NCBI RefSeq assembly: GCF_000378305.1 | Contig: NZ_KB899538.1 | Location: 1,334,001 to 1,398,000, forward strand | DNA from: Thioalkalivibrio sp. ALJ12 | Lineage (GTDB): Bacteria > Pseudomonadota > Gammaproteobacteria > Ectothiorhodospirales > Ectothiorhodospiraceae | Direction of reading: 5' to 3' | DNA length: 64,000 nucleotides | Shown here: positions 37,380 through 46,003 of the stretch, in pieces | Layout of the letters: every line of letters begins with the position of its first letter | How positions within the stretch are numbered: position 1 is the stretch's first letter | Notes under the pieces: generated by a model | What the model saw: only the letters and a program-made list of their open reading frames with translations | What the model was told of the DNA's origin: nothing | Database searches by the model: none | Made by a program: the position numbers and the translations under genes

Positions 37380-37958
37380 TTACTTCGCCTGTCCTCCCAA
37401 CTCCCGCATCCTTGCCAGCCAGCGTTCGCGGCTAGCGGCATCACCTCCGGACTGCCCGATCAGGGTGTGGCGCACGGGGCCGAAGCCGCAAAACCGAAAG
37501 ACGTTGCGCTCCAGGCTTTTCAGGCTGTGCGCGCGATAGAACCAGCGGTAGATCGGTGCCGGCATGCCCATGGTGACGACGATGCGCACCGAGCGGCCCC
37601 TGAGCCGGGTATGGCGCAACTGGTTCATGTCGTCGTCGCCCACAAAGGACGGCCGAAAGACCTGCTCCAGAAAGCCCTTGACCAGTGCCGGCATGTCGCC
37701 CATCCACAGGGGGTAGATCAGTACCAGGTGGTTGGCGACCTCGATCAACTCCTGCGCCTCAAGGATCGCCGGGGGTACGGCCTCCTCCAGGAACTCGGCC
37801 TGGCTGCGCAGCAGCGGGAAGTCACGCTGGGCGATCGGGAACGCATCCACTGCGAGACCTGCACGCTCGGCACCCTCGCGGTAGGCGTCCGCCAGCGCAT
37901 GGTCGAAGTGGCCTTCGGCCGGGTCCGGGTGGCCCTGCAGGATCAGGATGCGTGTCAT
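37380..37958 (-). CDS. Flavodoxin-fold NAD(P)H:quinone reductase
   Basis: 192 residues. N-terminal FMN phosphate loop LILQGHPDPAEGHF, then YPLWMGDMPALVKGFLEQVF (dinucleotide/flavin loop) and GFGPVRHTLIGQSGG. Resembles the Kef-associated/MdaB-like family of two-electron quinone reductases. ATG 37958 is chosen because it starts the conserved segment. Probably protects against quinone or electrophile stress. Confidence 0.85.
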   Translation of the reverse strand: MTRILILQGHPDPAEGHFDHALADAYREGAERAGLAVDAFPIAQRDFPLLRSQAEFLEEAVPPAILEAQELIEVANHLVLIYPLWMGDMPALVKGFLEQVFRPSFVGDDDMNQLRHTRLRGRSVRIVVTMGMPAPIYRWFYRAHSLKSLERNVFRFCGFGPVRHTLIGQSGGDAASRERWLARMRELGGQAK

Positions 37959-38118
37959 CGGCCAGCCTCCGGCAGCTCGGGAACAAACCACTCATTACGA
38001 GCGTAGCCCATCACTGAAGCCGTCTGGCTTTACTGCCAGTAGCAGCGGCGGATCGATGCACATTGATTCGAGTTTGCCCTACGATATTCCGGGTGCTGCA
38101 GCGCAGTAACGGAGACGG

Positions 38119-39072
38119 GTGGAAATGGCTTTTGATCCGGTAGTTTTGTTCTTCCTGCTCGGGGCAATTGCCGGGCTGGCCAAGTCGGATCTCAAGATCC
38201 CGATGGCGATCTACGAGGCGCTGTCGATCTATCTGTTGCTGGCCATCGGGTTGCATGGCGGCGTGAAACTGGCCGAGAGCGAGTTGGTGCCGCTGATTCT
38301 GCCCGGCCTTGCGGTGCTGACGGTCGGGGCCCTGATCCCGCTGCTGGCGTTCCCAGTGCTGCGCTGGCTGGGGCATATGCCGCGCGCGGATTCGGCCTCC
38401 ATCGCCGCACACTACGGCTCGGTCAGCGTGGTGACGTTCTCGGTAGCGGTCGCCTTTCTCGCAGCCCGCGGGATCGACTACGAGGGTCACATGGTGGTCT
38501 TCCTCGTGCTGCTGGAGATGCCGGCGCTGGTGATCGGCATCCTGCTGGCACGCATGGGCACGAAGGGACCGGTGCAATGGGGCAAGACCATGCACGAGGT
38601 CTTTTTCGGCAAGAGCATCTTCCTGCTCGCCGGTGGGCTGGTGATCGGCTTCGTGGCCGGTCCCGAATTGATGGACCCACTGGAGCCGATGTTCTTCGAT
38701 CTGTTCAAGGGCGTACTGGCCCTGTTTCTGCTGGAGATGGGGCTGGTCGCCTCCAGCCGGATCGCCGAGGTGCGCCAGTACGGGCTGTTCCTGGTGGTGT
38801 TCGCGATCGTGATGCCGGTGGTCTCGGCGATCCTCGGGATCCTGCTGGGCTGGGGCTTGGGCATGAGCCTGGGTGGTACGCTGCTGCTGGCTACCCTGTA
38901 CGCGAGTGCGTCCTACATCGCCGCACCCGCGGCCATGCGCATCGCGGTACCCAAGGCCAACCCCGCGCTGTCGATCGGGGCCTCGCTGGGGGTCACCTTC
39001 CCGTTCAATATCTTCCTGGGCGTCCCGCTGTACTTCTGGATGACCCAGTGGCTCTACTCGCTGGGAGGCTAG
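38119..39072 (+). CDS. sbtA: Sodium-dependent bicarbonate permease SbtA
   Basis: 317 residues and about ten membrane helices of the SbtA (DUF897) family. Conserved stretches AAHYGSVSVVTFSVAVAFL and YASASYIAAPAAMRIAVPKA near the transport site. Imports bicarbonate with sodium, suiting an autotroph in carbonate brine. GTG 38119 is used, ATG 38125 is equally possible. sbtB follows after 4 bp. Confidence 0.92.
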   Translation: MEMAFDPVVLFFLLGAIAGLAKSDLKIPMAIYEALSIYLLLAIGLHGGVKLAESELVPLILPGLAVLTVGALIPLLAFPVLRWLGHMPRADSASIAAHYGSVSVVTFSVAVAFLAARGIDYEGHMVVFLVLLEMPALVIGILLARMGTKGPVQWGKTMHEVFFGKSIFLLAGGLVIGFVAGPELMDPLEPMFFDLFKGVLALFLLEMGLVASSRIAEVRQYGLFLVVFAIVMPVVSAILGILLGWGLGMSLGGTLLLATLYASASYIAAPAAMRIAVPKANPALSIGASLGVTFPFNIFLGVPLYFWMTQWLYSLGG

Positions 39073-39076
39073 GACA

Positions 39077-39367
39077 ATGCAATCGGAGGAGATGCTGCTG
39101 TTGACGGTGGTGGCCGAGGCCATCCTCGAGGATATTCTGATCGAGGAGGTGCGCCGCCAGGGCGCGGCTGGCTACACCGTGTCCGACACCCGGGGCTGGG
39201 GCAAACATGGCAAGCGCCGGGGCAACTGGCGCCAGGGCGGCAACATCAAGCTTGAAGTGGTCGGTTCCCCGGACCTGTGCGACCGCATTGCCAAACAGTT
39301 CAAGGAGCAGTACGAGGCGGACTATGGCCTGTTGATGTTCACATCCCCGGTCACGCTCAAGAACTGA
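39077..39367 (+). CDS. sbtB: PII-like regulator SbtB
   Basis: 96 residues with a ferredoxin-like PII fold and a basic T-loop segment (DTRGWGKHGKRRGNWRQGG). SbtB proteins bind adenine nucleotides (including cAMP in cyanobacteria) and gate SbtA. Directly downstream of sbtA. Its last 11 bp overlap the tail of convergent thpR. Confidence 0.9.
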   Translation: MQSEEMLLLTVVAEAILEDILIEEVRRQGAAGYTVSDTRGWGKHGKRRGNWRQGGNIKLEVVGSPDLCDRIAKQFKEQYEADYGLLMFTSPVTLKN

Positions 39368-39878
39368 GCCGGACCCGCGCGAGGACCTTGTAGGGGCCGG
39401 GGTTGCCACCCTGGCCGGATTCGATCAGCACGACCTCCGTCGCGTTCCAGTGGATCGCGTGCTCGGGCGTCTCGCGTTCGGGCGGACGCGCGAAGCGGCG
39501 CAGGGTCACGTGCGGCCGGAACGAGTGATCCTCTGGCGTGGCGCCGCAGGCTCGGGTGAGGTCGCGCGCCCGGGCCGCGAGCGTGTCGAGCGCGGCCGGT
39601 GTCGCGGAGGGCCCGATCCAGCTGACGTGCGCCCGCTCGAAATGGCCGAGCCGGTCCAGTGTGAGCGGAAAGGCCTCCTGCCCCAGCGTACCCATCTCCC
39701 GGGCGATACAGTCGGCCTGGGTGGCCGGGATGGTGCCGGCAAAGGCCAGCGTCAGGTGCAGGTGGCCCCGGGGGACGGGCCGTCCCGGGCCAATCAGGCG
39801 TTGCGCTTCGTCATCCAGCATCCCGCGCGTGGTGTCATCGGGCCACAGCGCGAGGAACACGCGGCGTGCGTCGCTCAA
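39357..39878 (-). CDS. thpR: RNA 2',3'-cyclic phosphodiesterase (LigT/ThpR)
   Basis: 173-residue 2H phosphoesterase with both HxTx motifs, HLTLAF (about 42) and HVTLRRF (about 125). Opens 2',3'-cyclic phosphates on RNA. TTG 39878 is the start, with GAGGAGAG upstream. Tail-to-tail overlap with sbtB. Confidence 0.92.
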   Translation of the reverse strand: MSDARRVFLALWPDDTTRGMLDDEAQRLIGPGRPVPRGHLHLTLAFAGTIPATQADCIAREMGTLGQEAFPLTLDRLGHFERAHVSWIGPSATPAALDTLAARARDLTRACGATPEDHSFRPHVTLRRFARPPERETPEHAIHWNATEVVLIESGQGGNPGPYKVLARVRLSS

Positions 39879-39920
39879 GGCGTCTCTCCTCGACCCGGTC
39901 AGGCCGCCCGGCCAGGCCGC

Positions 39921-41231
39921 TTAAGGGCGGGGCAGGCCCTCGCGCTGGCGGCGTTCCCACAGGGTCTTGCGGCTGATACCCAGGGCGCGCGCGAGTTCGG
40001 TCTCGGTCATCTGGGCCTGGTTCTGTTGTACGAAGCGGCGGAAATAGTCATTGAGGCTCGAGCCTCCGGGAGTCGTGTCGCCATTGCCCGTAGCCGGGGC
40101 CAGTCCCAGGTGGTCCGGTTCGATCCGGCTGTCCGGGCTCAGCACCCAGCCGCGCTCGAGGGCATTCGCCAGTTCGCGCACGTTGCCCGGCCAGTCGTGG
40201 GACTCGAGTGTTTTCTGCGCGGCCTGGGTGAGTTCGGCGGGTGGTCCGCCATTCCCTGCCAGATCGGAGAGGAAATGCCGGGCCAGTGCCGGGATATCCT
40301 CGCGGCGCTCGCGCAGCGGCGGGATGGACAGCTCCAGTACGCGCAGGCGGTAGTACAGGTCGGCACGAAAGGCCTGTTCGCCGATCATCGCCTCCAGGTC
40401 GCGATGCGTGGCCGCCAGCAGGCGGACATCGACCTTCAGGTTTTCGTTCGCGCCGACCGGGCGGATCTCGCCGTCCTGCAGCACGCGCAGCAGGCGCGCC
40501 TGCGCGGCCGGGGCCAGTTCGCCAATCTCGTCCAGGAACAGCGTGCCGCCGTGGGCCGCCTGGATCAGGCCGGTGCGCGCCTTGACGGCGCCGGTATAGG
40601 CGCCCTGGGCATGGCCGAACAGCTCGGCTTCGACCAGTCCCTCGGGGATGGTCGCGCAGTTGACCGCAATAAACGGCCCGGTTGCGCGCGAGCTGAGCCG
40701 ATGCAGGGCCCGTGCAGCCAGCTCCTTGCCGGTGCCCGACTCGCCGCGCAGCAGTACGGTGGACTGAGTGGTCGCGACCCGGCGGATCTGGTCACGCAGG
40801 CGCTGGATGGCCACGCTGTCGCCCACCAGGCCCAGACTGTCGTCGTCGGCATCGCGGTCGCTGCCCGCCGACGTTGCGGCGGGGACCCCCCGCAGCGCCG
40901 CGCGCAGGGTGAGCAACAGGGCGTCGTGATCGAATGGCTTGGCGATGTAGTCGGCCGCGCCTTCCTTCATCGCGGTGACGGCCGAGGGGACCGAGGCGTA
41001 GCTCGTCATGATCACGGTGGGGGTATGGCCGGCCTCGGCCAGTAGCTCGATGCCCTCGCCGTCGGGCAGGCGCAGGTCCACCAGCATCAGGTCCGGCAGT
41101 TCCTCCCGCAGGGCGGTGCGGGCGCTGGCGAGGTCTTCGGCCAGCCGCACCTGGAACCCGTGATGCTCCAGGAACCGGCGCACGGCACGGCGGATCGGGG
41201 CTTCGTCGTCAACCAGAAGGATGCGCGTCAT
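39921..41231 (-). CDS. CbrB-like sigma-54 response regulator with variant GAYTGA loop
   Basis: 436 residues: receiver domain (phospho-acceptor Asp in LMLVDLRLPDG; ITKPF-type YIAKPFDHD), AAA domain with Walker A GESGTGKE and Walker B TLFLDEIGEL, and a Fis-type helix-turn-helix (TETELARALGISRKTLWERR). The sigma-54 contact loop reads GAYTGA instead of GAFTGA; tyrosine at this place is a rare natural variant. Paired with the upstream histidine kinase by a 4-bp overlap. In Pseudomonas the CbrA/CbrB pair controls carbon/nitrogen balance; targets here are unknown. Confidence 0.9.
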   Translation of the reverse strand: MTRILLVDDEAPIRRAVRRFLEHHGFQVRLAEDLASARTALREELPDLMLVDLRLPDGEGIELLAEAGHTPTVIMTSYASVPSAVTAMKEGAADYIAKPFDHDALLLTLRAALRGVPAATSAGSDRDADDDSLGLVGDSVAIQRLRDQIRRVATTQSTVLLRGESGTGKELAARALHRLSSRATGPFIAVNCATIPEGLVEAELFGHAQGAYTGAVKARTGLIQAAHGGTLFLDEIGELAPAAQARLLRVLQDGEIRPVGANENLKVDVRLLAATHRDLEAMIGEQAFRADLYYRLRVLELSIPPLRERREDIPALARHFLSDLAGNGGPPAELTQAAQKTLESHDWPGNVRELANALERGWVLSPDSRIEPDHLGLAPATGNGDTTPGGSSLNDYFRRFVQQNQAQMTETELARALGISRKTLWERRQREGLPRP

Positions 41232-44173
41232 GCGTGGTCGCCATCGGGGTTGTGTCGCGGCAGGATCAGGATAAAGCGCGCACCGCCGTCCGGGCGGTTC
41301 GCGGCCATCAGGGTACCACCGTGGTCGCGCACAATGCTGTAGGCCACCGGCAGGCCGAGCCCGGTGCCGTGGCCGGCGGGCTTGGTGGTAAAGAATGGCT
41401 CGAACAGCCGCTCCAGGCTGGATTCCTCGATGCCCGGTCCGCGGTCGTCGATGATCAGGTGGATGTTGCGACCGCGAGCGCTGGCGCTGATCGCTACCGT
41501 CGCATTCTCGGGTGAGGCCTGTTCGGCATTGGTCAGCAGGTTGATGAACACCTGCAGCAGGGTCGCGTGCGAGCCGCGCAGATAGAGGCCTTCGAGGCCG
41601 TCCAGCTCGAAGCGCAGGTCCTTGCGCCCGGCGAGGCGAGTGAGGCGGATCGCCTCGTTGACGATGGCATCCAGCGCGATGGTCTCGAAATGCCCGGCGG
41701 AGGGGCCCTCGTCGGCATGGGCGAAGGTGACCAGCGACTGCACGATCGCATTGATGCGCCGCGTCTGCGCGAGGATGTCCTCGGCGGTGCCCCGGACCTC
41801 TTCGGGGTCCTCCTCCAGCGGGAGGTTCTGCGCCAGCGAGGCGATGCCCGTCAGCGGGTTGCCGATCTCGTGCGCGACCCCGGCGGCAAAGCGCCCGATG
41901 GAGGCCAGGCGATCACCGTGGGCTATTTCGGACTCCAGCTGGGCGCGCTCGGTGATGTCCTCGATCAGGACGATGCGACCCTCCAGCCGGCCATGCTCGT
42001 CCTGGAGTGCGGACTTGTGGAGGTTCAGCCGCCGGTTGCCATCGGGCAGATCGACGTTGAGCTTGTACCACTGGCGATCCGGGCTCTCGATAAAGGCGGT
42101 CAGCAGCCCCGCCCAGGGACTCTCGAGCTGCTGCAGATTGCATCCGATGGCCTGGTCAGTGTTGATCGCGGTCAGTTTGGCCAGGGCCTGGTTCCAGCCG
42201 GTGATCTCGCCGGTGGTGCCAAGGCTTGCTACCCCCAGCGGCAGTTCGTGAAGGATCTGGCGGTGGAAGCGGCGCAGGGCGTCCAGCTCGGCCGCCAGAC
42301 CCGACAGGGGCAGGGCGCGCGTCTCGAGTTGCTCTTCCACCCGGCGCAGGCTCTCGCTCAGAGTGTGGCGCCCGGCGGCGTCGAGACGCAGGTGCTGGTC
42401 GACGATCATGCGGGCGAGCACCGGGCCCAGCAGGCCCGAAAGGTTGCGCTCGATGCGCTCGCGCAGCGTGCGCAGGTCGCCGCGCGAACGGGTGTGGCGC
42501 GGCAGGCCGAGATCGTCGAGGGCCCGCTGGACCTCGTGACGGGCAGCGCTGGCACCGAGCGTGGCGGCCAGTGCGGTCTCCATCTCGGCGACATCGCCGG
42601 CCAGCGGCAGGCCGCCGCCGGTCCCGGCCGATTCGTTGGGGCAGCAGGCGCGCCCGGCCTCGGTCTCCTCGCGGTTGGGGCGGGTCAGCAGCGAGCCGAG
42701 CACAAACAGCACGGCATTGATGCCGAGGCTGCACATCAGGGCGAAGGTCCACGGGTCCAGGGTCTCGGCCCGAAGCATTCCCTGTGGGTCCGGGTAGCCA
42801 GCAACGATCCCCGCCTTGGCCATCAGCGGCAGCACCAGCGTCAACAGCCAGCCGGCGATGCCCGCACAGAGTCCCAGCAGGAAGCCGACGCGGTTGGCCT
42901 GTTTCCACAGCATCAGCCCGATCAGCCCCGGTAGCAGTTGGGCCACGGCGGCAAACGAGATCAGGCCCAGCTGGGCCAGGCCTTCGACCACCTGCAGCAG
43001 GCCGTAGAACGCGTAGCCCAGACCGATGATGAACACGATCCACAGGCGTCGACCCCAGAGGAGCCGGGAATAGAGGTTGGCGGCGGCGCTGTCCTCGTCG
43101 TGCAGGCGCGTCAGTGGCGACAGGTAGTTGGTCCCCATGTGGGCCAGGGCCAGCGTGGTCACGATCATCATTGCGCTGGCGGCCGAGAGACCACCAATGA
43201 ACACCAGCAAGGCCAGCGAGGGCGAGTCGACCATGCCGGCGATGCCGATTGCGTAGTAGTTGGTGTCGATGCCGAGCTCGGCCGCCTCTCCGGCCCAGTA
43301 GAGCACCGGCATCGGCAGGTTCAGCAGGAGCAGGAAGGCGGGAAAGGCCCAGGCAGCCCGGTTGAGCGCCGCCGGGTTGATGTTCTCGGTAAAGAGCATG
43401 TGGAACTGGCGCGGCAGCAGGAAGGCGGCGGCAAACGCCAGGATCATCATCGCGAACCAGCCGCCCTCGCGTACCGGCGCGTACAGCGCATCCACGGCCT
43501 CGGGATTCTCGGTCAGCCAGGTGTCCAGGCCGGAAAACCCGCCGAAGACCGCGTACAGCGCGACTGCGGTGATGCCGAGGATCGCCACCAGCTTCACGAT
43601 GGACTCGAACGCGATGGCCAGCACCAGGCCGGCGTGTTTCTCGCGCGGTGCGATATGGCGGGCGCCGAACAGGATCGCGAACAACGCGATGGTGGCGCTG
43701 AAGGTCAGGGCCAGGAGGTGCGGTGGCGTCTCGGCCGTCAGGACGCCGGCGGATTCCGCGACCGCCTTGATCTGCAGCGCGATGTACGGGAGTACCCCGG
43801 CCAGCATGAACAGCGCGACGATGGGGCCGGTCCAGCGGCTGCGATAGCGAAACGCGAACAGATCCGCCAGGGATGTGAGCTGCTGCTCGCGGGTCAGGCG
43901 CAGGATCGGGCGCAGCAGCCACGGGGTAGCGGCGAAGGCCAGCGTCACGCCCAGGTAGATCGTCAGGTACAGGTAGCCATGGTCCGCGAGGAAGCCGAGG
44001 TTGCCGTAGAAGGTCCAGGACGTGGCATAGACGCCGAGCGACAGGCTGAATACCCAGCCGTTGGCCGCGATGCGCCCGACGCGCGGAACGCGATCGGCCA
44101 GGAAGGCGATCCCGAACAACAGCGCCAGATAGGCCACGCCGACGGCGTAGATCAGGCCCAGGCTAAGGGTCAC
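41228..44173 (-). CDS. CbrA-like sensor: SSS transporter-fused histidine kinase
   Basis: 981 residues. The N-terminal about 480 form a sodium/solute symporter-like domain with about 13 helices (WVFSLSLGVYATSWTFYGNL; LADLFAFRYRSRWTGPI). A linker, a PAS-like domain and then the kinase follow: H-box GVAHEIGNPLTGIASL, G boxes DDRGPGIEESSLERLFEPFF and GTGLGLPVAYSIV. This is the CbrA layout. GTG 44173 is chosen because GGGGG precedes it and it aligns with the family N-terminus; TTG 44200 would add nine residues. It overlaps the small upstream cbrX-like gene by 11 bp. Confidence 0.9.
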   Translation of the reverse strand: MTLSLGLIYAVGVAYLALLFGIAFLADRVPRVGRIAANGWVFSLSLGVYATSWTFYGNLGFLADHGYLYLTIYLGVTLAFAATPWLLRPILRLTREQQLTSLADLFAFRYRSRWTGPIVALFMLAGVLPYIALQIKAVAESAGVLTAETPPHLLALTFSATIALFAILFGARHIAPREKHAGLVLAIAFESIVKLVAILGITAVALYAVFGGFSGLDTWLTENPEAVDALYAPVREGGWFAMMILAFAAAFLLPRQFHMLFTENINPAALNRAAWAFPAFLLLLNLPMPVLYWAGEAAELGIDTNYYAIGIAGMVDSPSLALLVFIGGLSAASAMMIVTTLALAHMGTNYLSPLTRLHDEDSAAANLYSRLLWGRRLWIVFIIGLGYAFYGLLQVVEGLAQLGLISFAAVAQLLPGLIGLMLWKQANRVGFLLGLCAGIAGWLLTLVLPLMAKAGIVAGYPDPQGMLRAETLDPWTFALMCSLGINAVLFVLGSLLTRPNREETEAGRACCPNESAGTGGGLPLAGDVAEMETALAATLGASAARHEVQRALDDLGLPRHTRSRGDLRTLRERIERNLSGLLGPVLARMIVDQHLRLDAAGRHTLSESLRRVEEQLETRALPLSGLAAELDALRRFHRQILHELPLGVASLGTTGEITGWNQALAKLTAINTDQAIGCNLQQLESPWAGLLTAFIESPDRQWYKLNVDLPDGNRRLNLHKSALQDEHGRLEGRIVLIEDITERAQLESEIAHGDRLASIGRFAAGVAHEIGNPLTGIASLAQNLPLEEDPEEVRGTAEDILAQTRRINAIVQSLVTFAHADEGPSAGHFETIALDAIVNEAIRLTRLAGRKDLRFELDGLEGLYLRGSHATLLQVFINLLTNAEQASPENATVAISASARGRNIHLIIDDRGPGIEESSLERLFEPFFTTKPAGHGTGLGLPVAYSIVRDHGGTLMAANRPDGGARFILILPRHNPDGDHA

Positions 44174-44336
44174 GGCGACCCCCGGCAAAGACAACGGCAA
44201 CCAGGACGATGAAGGTCGCCCAGCCAGCGAATGGCCACCACCAGGCCGGCGTCAGGTGCGCGACCCAGATGACCAGTGGGCTGAGGAACAGCAAGGCGCC
44301 CAGCAGGGCGACGAGGATTGCGCGTGAAGACTGCAA
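44163..44336 (-). CDS. CbrX-like small membrane protein coupled to the CbrA-like kinase
   Basis: 57 residues, shorter than usual gene-calling cut-offs. It has two hydrophobic helices: SRAILVALLGALLFLSPLVI, then a Trp-rich turn (PAWWWPFAGW), then TFIVLVAVVFAGG, ending in a basic tail RRDP. TTG 44336 is the most likely start. Its TAG lies inside the kinase start region (11-bp overlap). Pseudomonas has a small cbrX frame overlapping cbrA in the same way and controlling its translation, so I call this by position and profile. Confidence 0.72.
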   Translation of the reverse strand: MQSSRAILVALLGALLFLSPLVIWVAHLTPAWWWPFAGWATFIVLVAVVFAGGRRDP

Positions 44337-44435
44337 GGTCAGCGCCCCGGAGTGTGCCGATCCGGCCTGTGACGGGCCGCAGGCCGTGGCGCGAATGTGG
44401 GGGTGGACAGGCGCAGCATGGCCGCAGTCTACCCC

Positions 44436-44740
44436 CTAGGGAAACACTGATGAATGTACACGTTCGCGCTCGAGTCACTTTTTTCGTGTGAACAAGGCGC
44501 GGTGACTGCCGTGCAGTCATTCTGCACAAGGGAGCCGCAACGCAGTTCCCACGCCCGTTTTTGATAACAACCGGCGGCCGAGCCCTTTTGGGGTTGGCAC
44601 CCCAGGTTCCCCGATCCTGCGTTGCGCCCCGAATTGATCAAAAACGGGCGGGTAGATCCACTACCCGCTGCACGACGCGCCTTGTCTCGGAAAACCTGGG
44701 GTGCCAACGCGAGCGTGTACATTCATCAGTGTTTCCCTGG
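44436..44740. mobile_element. CTAG-bounded palindromic element, copy 1 (305 bp)
   Basis: Boundaries CTAG (44436) and CTGG (44737-44740, a decayed CTAG). Perfect 25-bp terminal inverted repeats: AGGGAAACACTGATGAATG... on the left and its exact complement on the right. Inner segments are also inverted between halves (ACAAGGCGCG, CGCAACGCAG, CCCGTTTTTGAT), so the whole unit can fold into a long hairpin. No protein of its own: it has the form of a MITE. It lies between gluQRS and the cbrX-like gene, and the right end carries the gluQRS stop codon. Confidence 0.88.
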
Positions 44741-45670
44741 CTCGCGGACGGGCACGCCGGTAGTGAGTGGCAGGCGAGTGGCCAGGGGACGGTCGGTCAG
44801 GCGCTCCAGTGCCTCGGCCAGCTGGGCAGCGGGCCGGTCGGGGCAGTCGGGGTCGCTGGGTGCCAGCCCGATGCAGGTCAGCACTGAGGCGAGCTGGGCG
44901 CGTGTGGTGTCCTCGCGCAGACCCTCGGCGCCTGTCGCCTTGGACAGCTTCTGGCCACCCGCGCCGATCAGCACGGGGTGGTGCGCGTAACGCGGCCAGG
45001 GCGTGGTCAACGATTGATACAGCTGCATCTGACGGGGAGTGGAGCCCAGCAGATCGACTCCGCGCACCACGTCGGTCACGCCCAACCCGAGATCATCCAC
45101 GACGGTGGCCAGCTGGTAGGCGAACAGGCCATCCGCGCGGCGGATGACGAAGTCGCTGCCGAGGGCCTCGAGGTCGAAGGCGACGGGGCCCAGGAAACGG
45201 TCTTCCACGTCCCAGTGTGACTGCGCCGCACGGGCACGGAAGGCCCGCGGCGGGTGTCCGGCCGGCGGACCCTGACGACAAGTTCCGGGGTAGATCGGGC
45301 CTTCCCAGCCCGGTTTGCCGTTGTGAGCAAGGTCGCGCCGGGTGCAGGCGCAGCCAAAGGCGAGGTCCCGGGCTAGCAAGTGCTCAAGCGCGGCCTGGTA
45401 TGTCGGGGTGCGGTTGCTCTGGCGGGTGGGCGGGCCGTCCCAGTCCAGGGCGAAGGCCTCGAGTGCCGAAAGGATCGCGGACTCCGCGCCCGTCTGGACG
45501 CGCGGGGTGTCGATGTCGTCGATACGCAGGTGCCAACGGCCGTGGTGACTGCGGGCGTCCAGCCACGAGATGACGGCGGCGAACAGGGAACCCGCATGCA
45601 GCGGGCCGGAGGGGGTAGGGGCAAAGCGCCCCACATAGGGGGCGCCTTGATTCGAGCTGGCGGTAGTCAT
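44726..45670 (-). CDS. gluQ: Glutamyl-Q tRNA(Asp) synthetase
   Basis: Paralogue of glutamyl-tRNA synthetase that attaches glutamate to queuosine of tRNA-Asp. 314 residues without an anticodon domain; HIGH-type motif PTPSGPLHAGSLFAA, KLSKATGAEG loop, and zinc ligands CACTRRDL ... YPGTC. Usually it follows dksA directly. Here an inserted palindromic element separates them, and a second one takes over its 3' end: the last codons (PGKH) and TGA lie inside that element's inverted repeat. Confidence 0.93.
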   Translation of the reverse strand: MTTASSNQGAPYVGRFAPTPSGPLHAGSLFAAVISWLDARSHHGRWHLRIDDIDTPRVQTGAESAILSALEAFALDWDGPPTRQSNRTPTYQAALEHLLARDLAFGCACTRRDLAHNGKPGWEGPIYPGTCRQGPPAGHPPRAFRARAAQSHWDVEDRFLGPVAFDLEALGSDFVIRRADGLFAYQLATVVDDLGLGVTDVVRGVDLLGSTPRQMQLYQSLTTPWPRYAHHPVLIGAGGQKLSKATGAEGLREDTTRAQLASVLTCIGLAPSDPDCPDRPAAQLAEALERLTDRPLATRLPLTTGVPVREPGKH

Positions 45671-45700
45671 GGCACAGCCATCCTGCCGCCGGATGACCTG

Positions 45701-46003
45701 CTAGGGAGACGCTGATTTAATCGCACGTCCGCGTTGGTGCCCCCTGTTTTCCGAGACAAGGCGCGTCGTGCAGCGGGTAGTGGTTCTACCCGCCCGTTTT
45801 TGATGAATGCGGGGCGCAACGCAGGATCGGGGAACAGGGGGCACCAACCCCACAAGCCATTGAAAGCAGGGGCTCGGCCGCTTTTGCGTGGGAACGGCGT
45901 TGCGGTTCCCTTGTGCAGAATGACTGCACGGCAGTCACCGCGCCTTGTTCCCACGCAAAAGCGACTCGAGCGCGGACGTGCGATTAAATCAGCGTCTCCC
46001 TAG
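45701..46003. mobile_element. CTAG-bounded palindromic element, copy 2 (303 bp, inverted)
   Basis: CTAG at both ends (45701-45704, 46000-46003). Perfect 31-bp terminal inverted repeats beginning AGGGAGACGCTGATTTAATC. The repeat differs from copies 1 and 3 at several positions, yet both arms of this copy agree completely. Internal order is reversed relative to copies 1 and 3. It lies between dksA and gluQRS, and the right CTAG provides the dksA stop codon. Confidence 0.9.

Noticed and set aside
39880-39920. CrcZ-like small RNA after the CbrB-like gene
   Set aside because: Only 42 bp lie between it and thpR, with no sigma-54 promoter or repeated CA-rich motifs.
44436-46003. gluQRS with flanking elements as a composite transposon
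   Set aside because: The two copies are inverted around gluQRS, but gluQRS-dksA adjacency is ancestral in gammaproteobacteria, so separate insertions explain it better.
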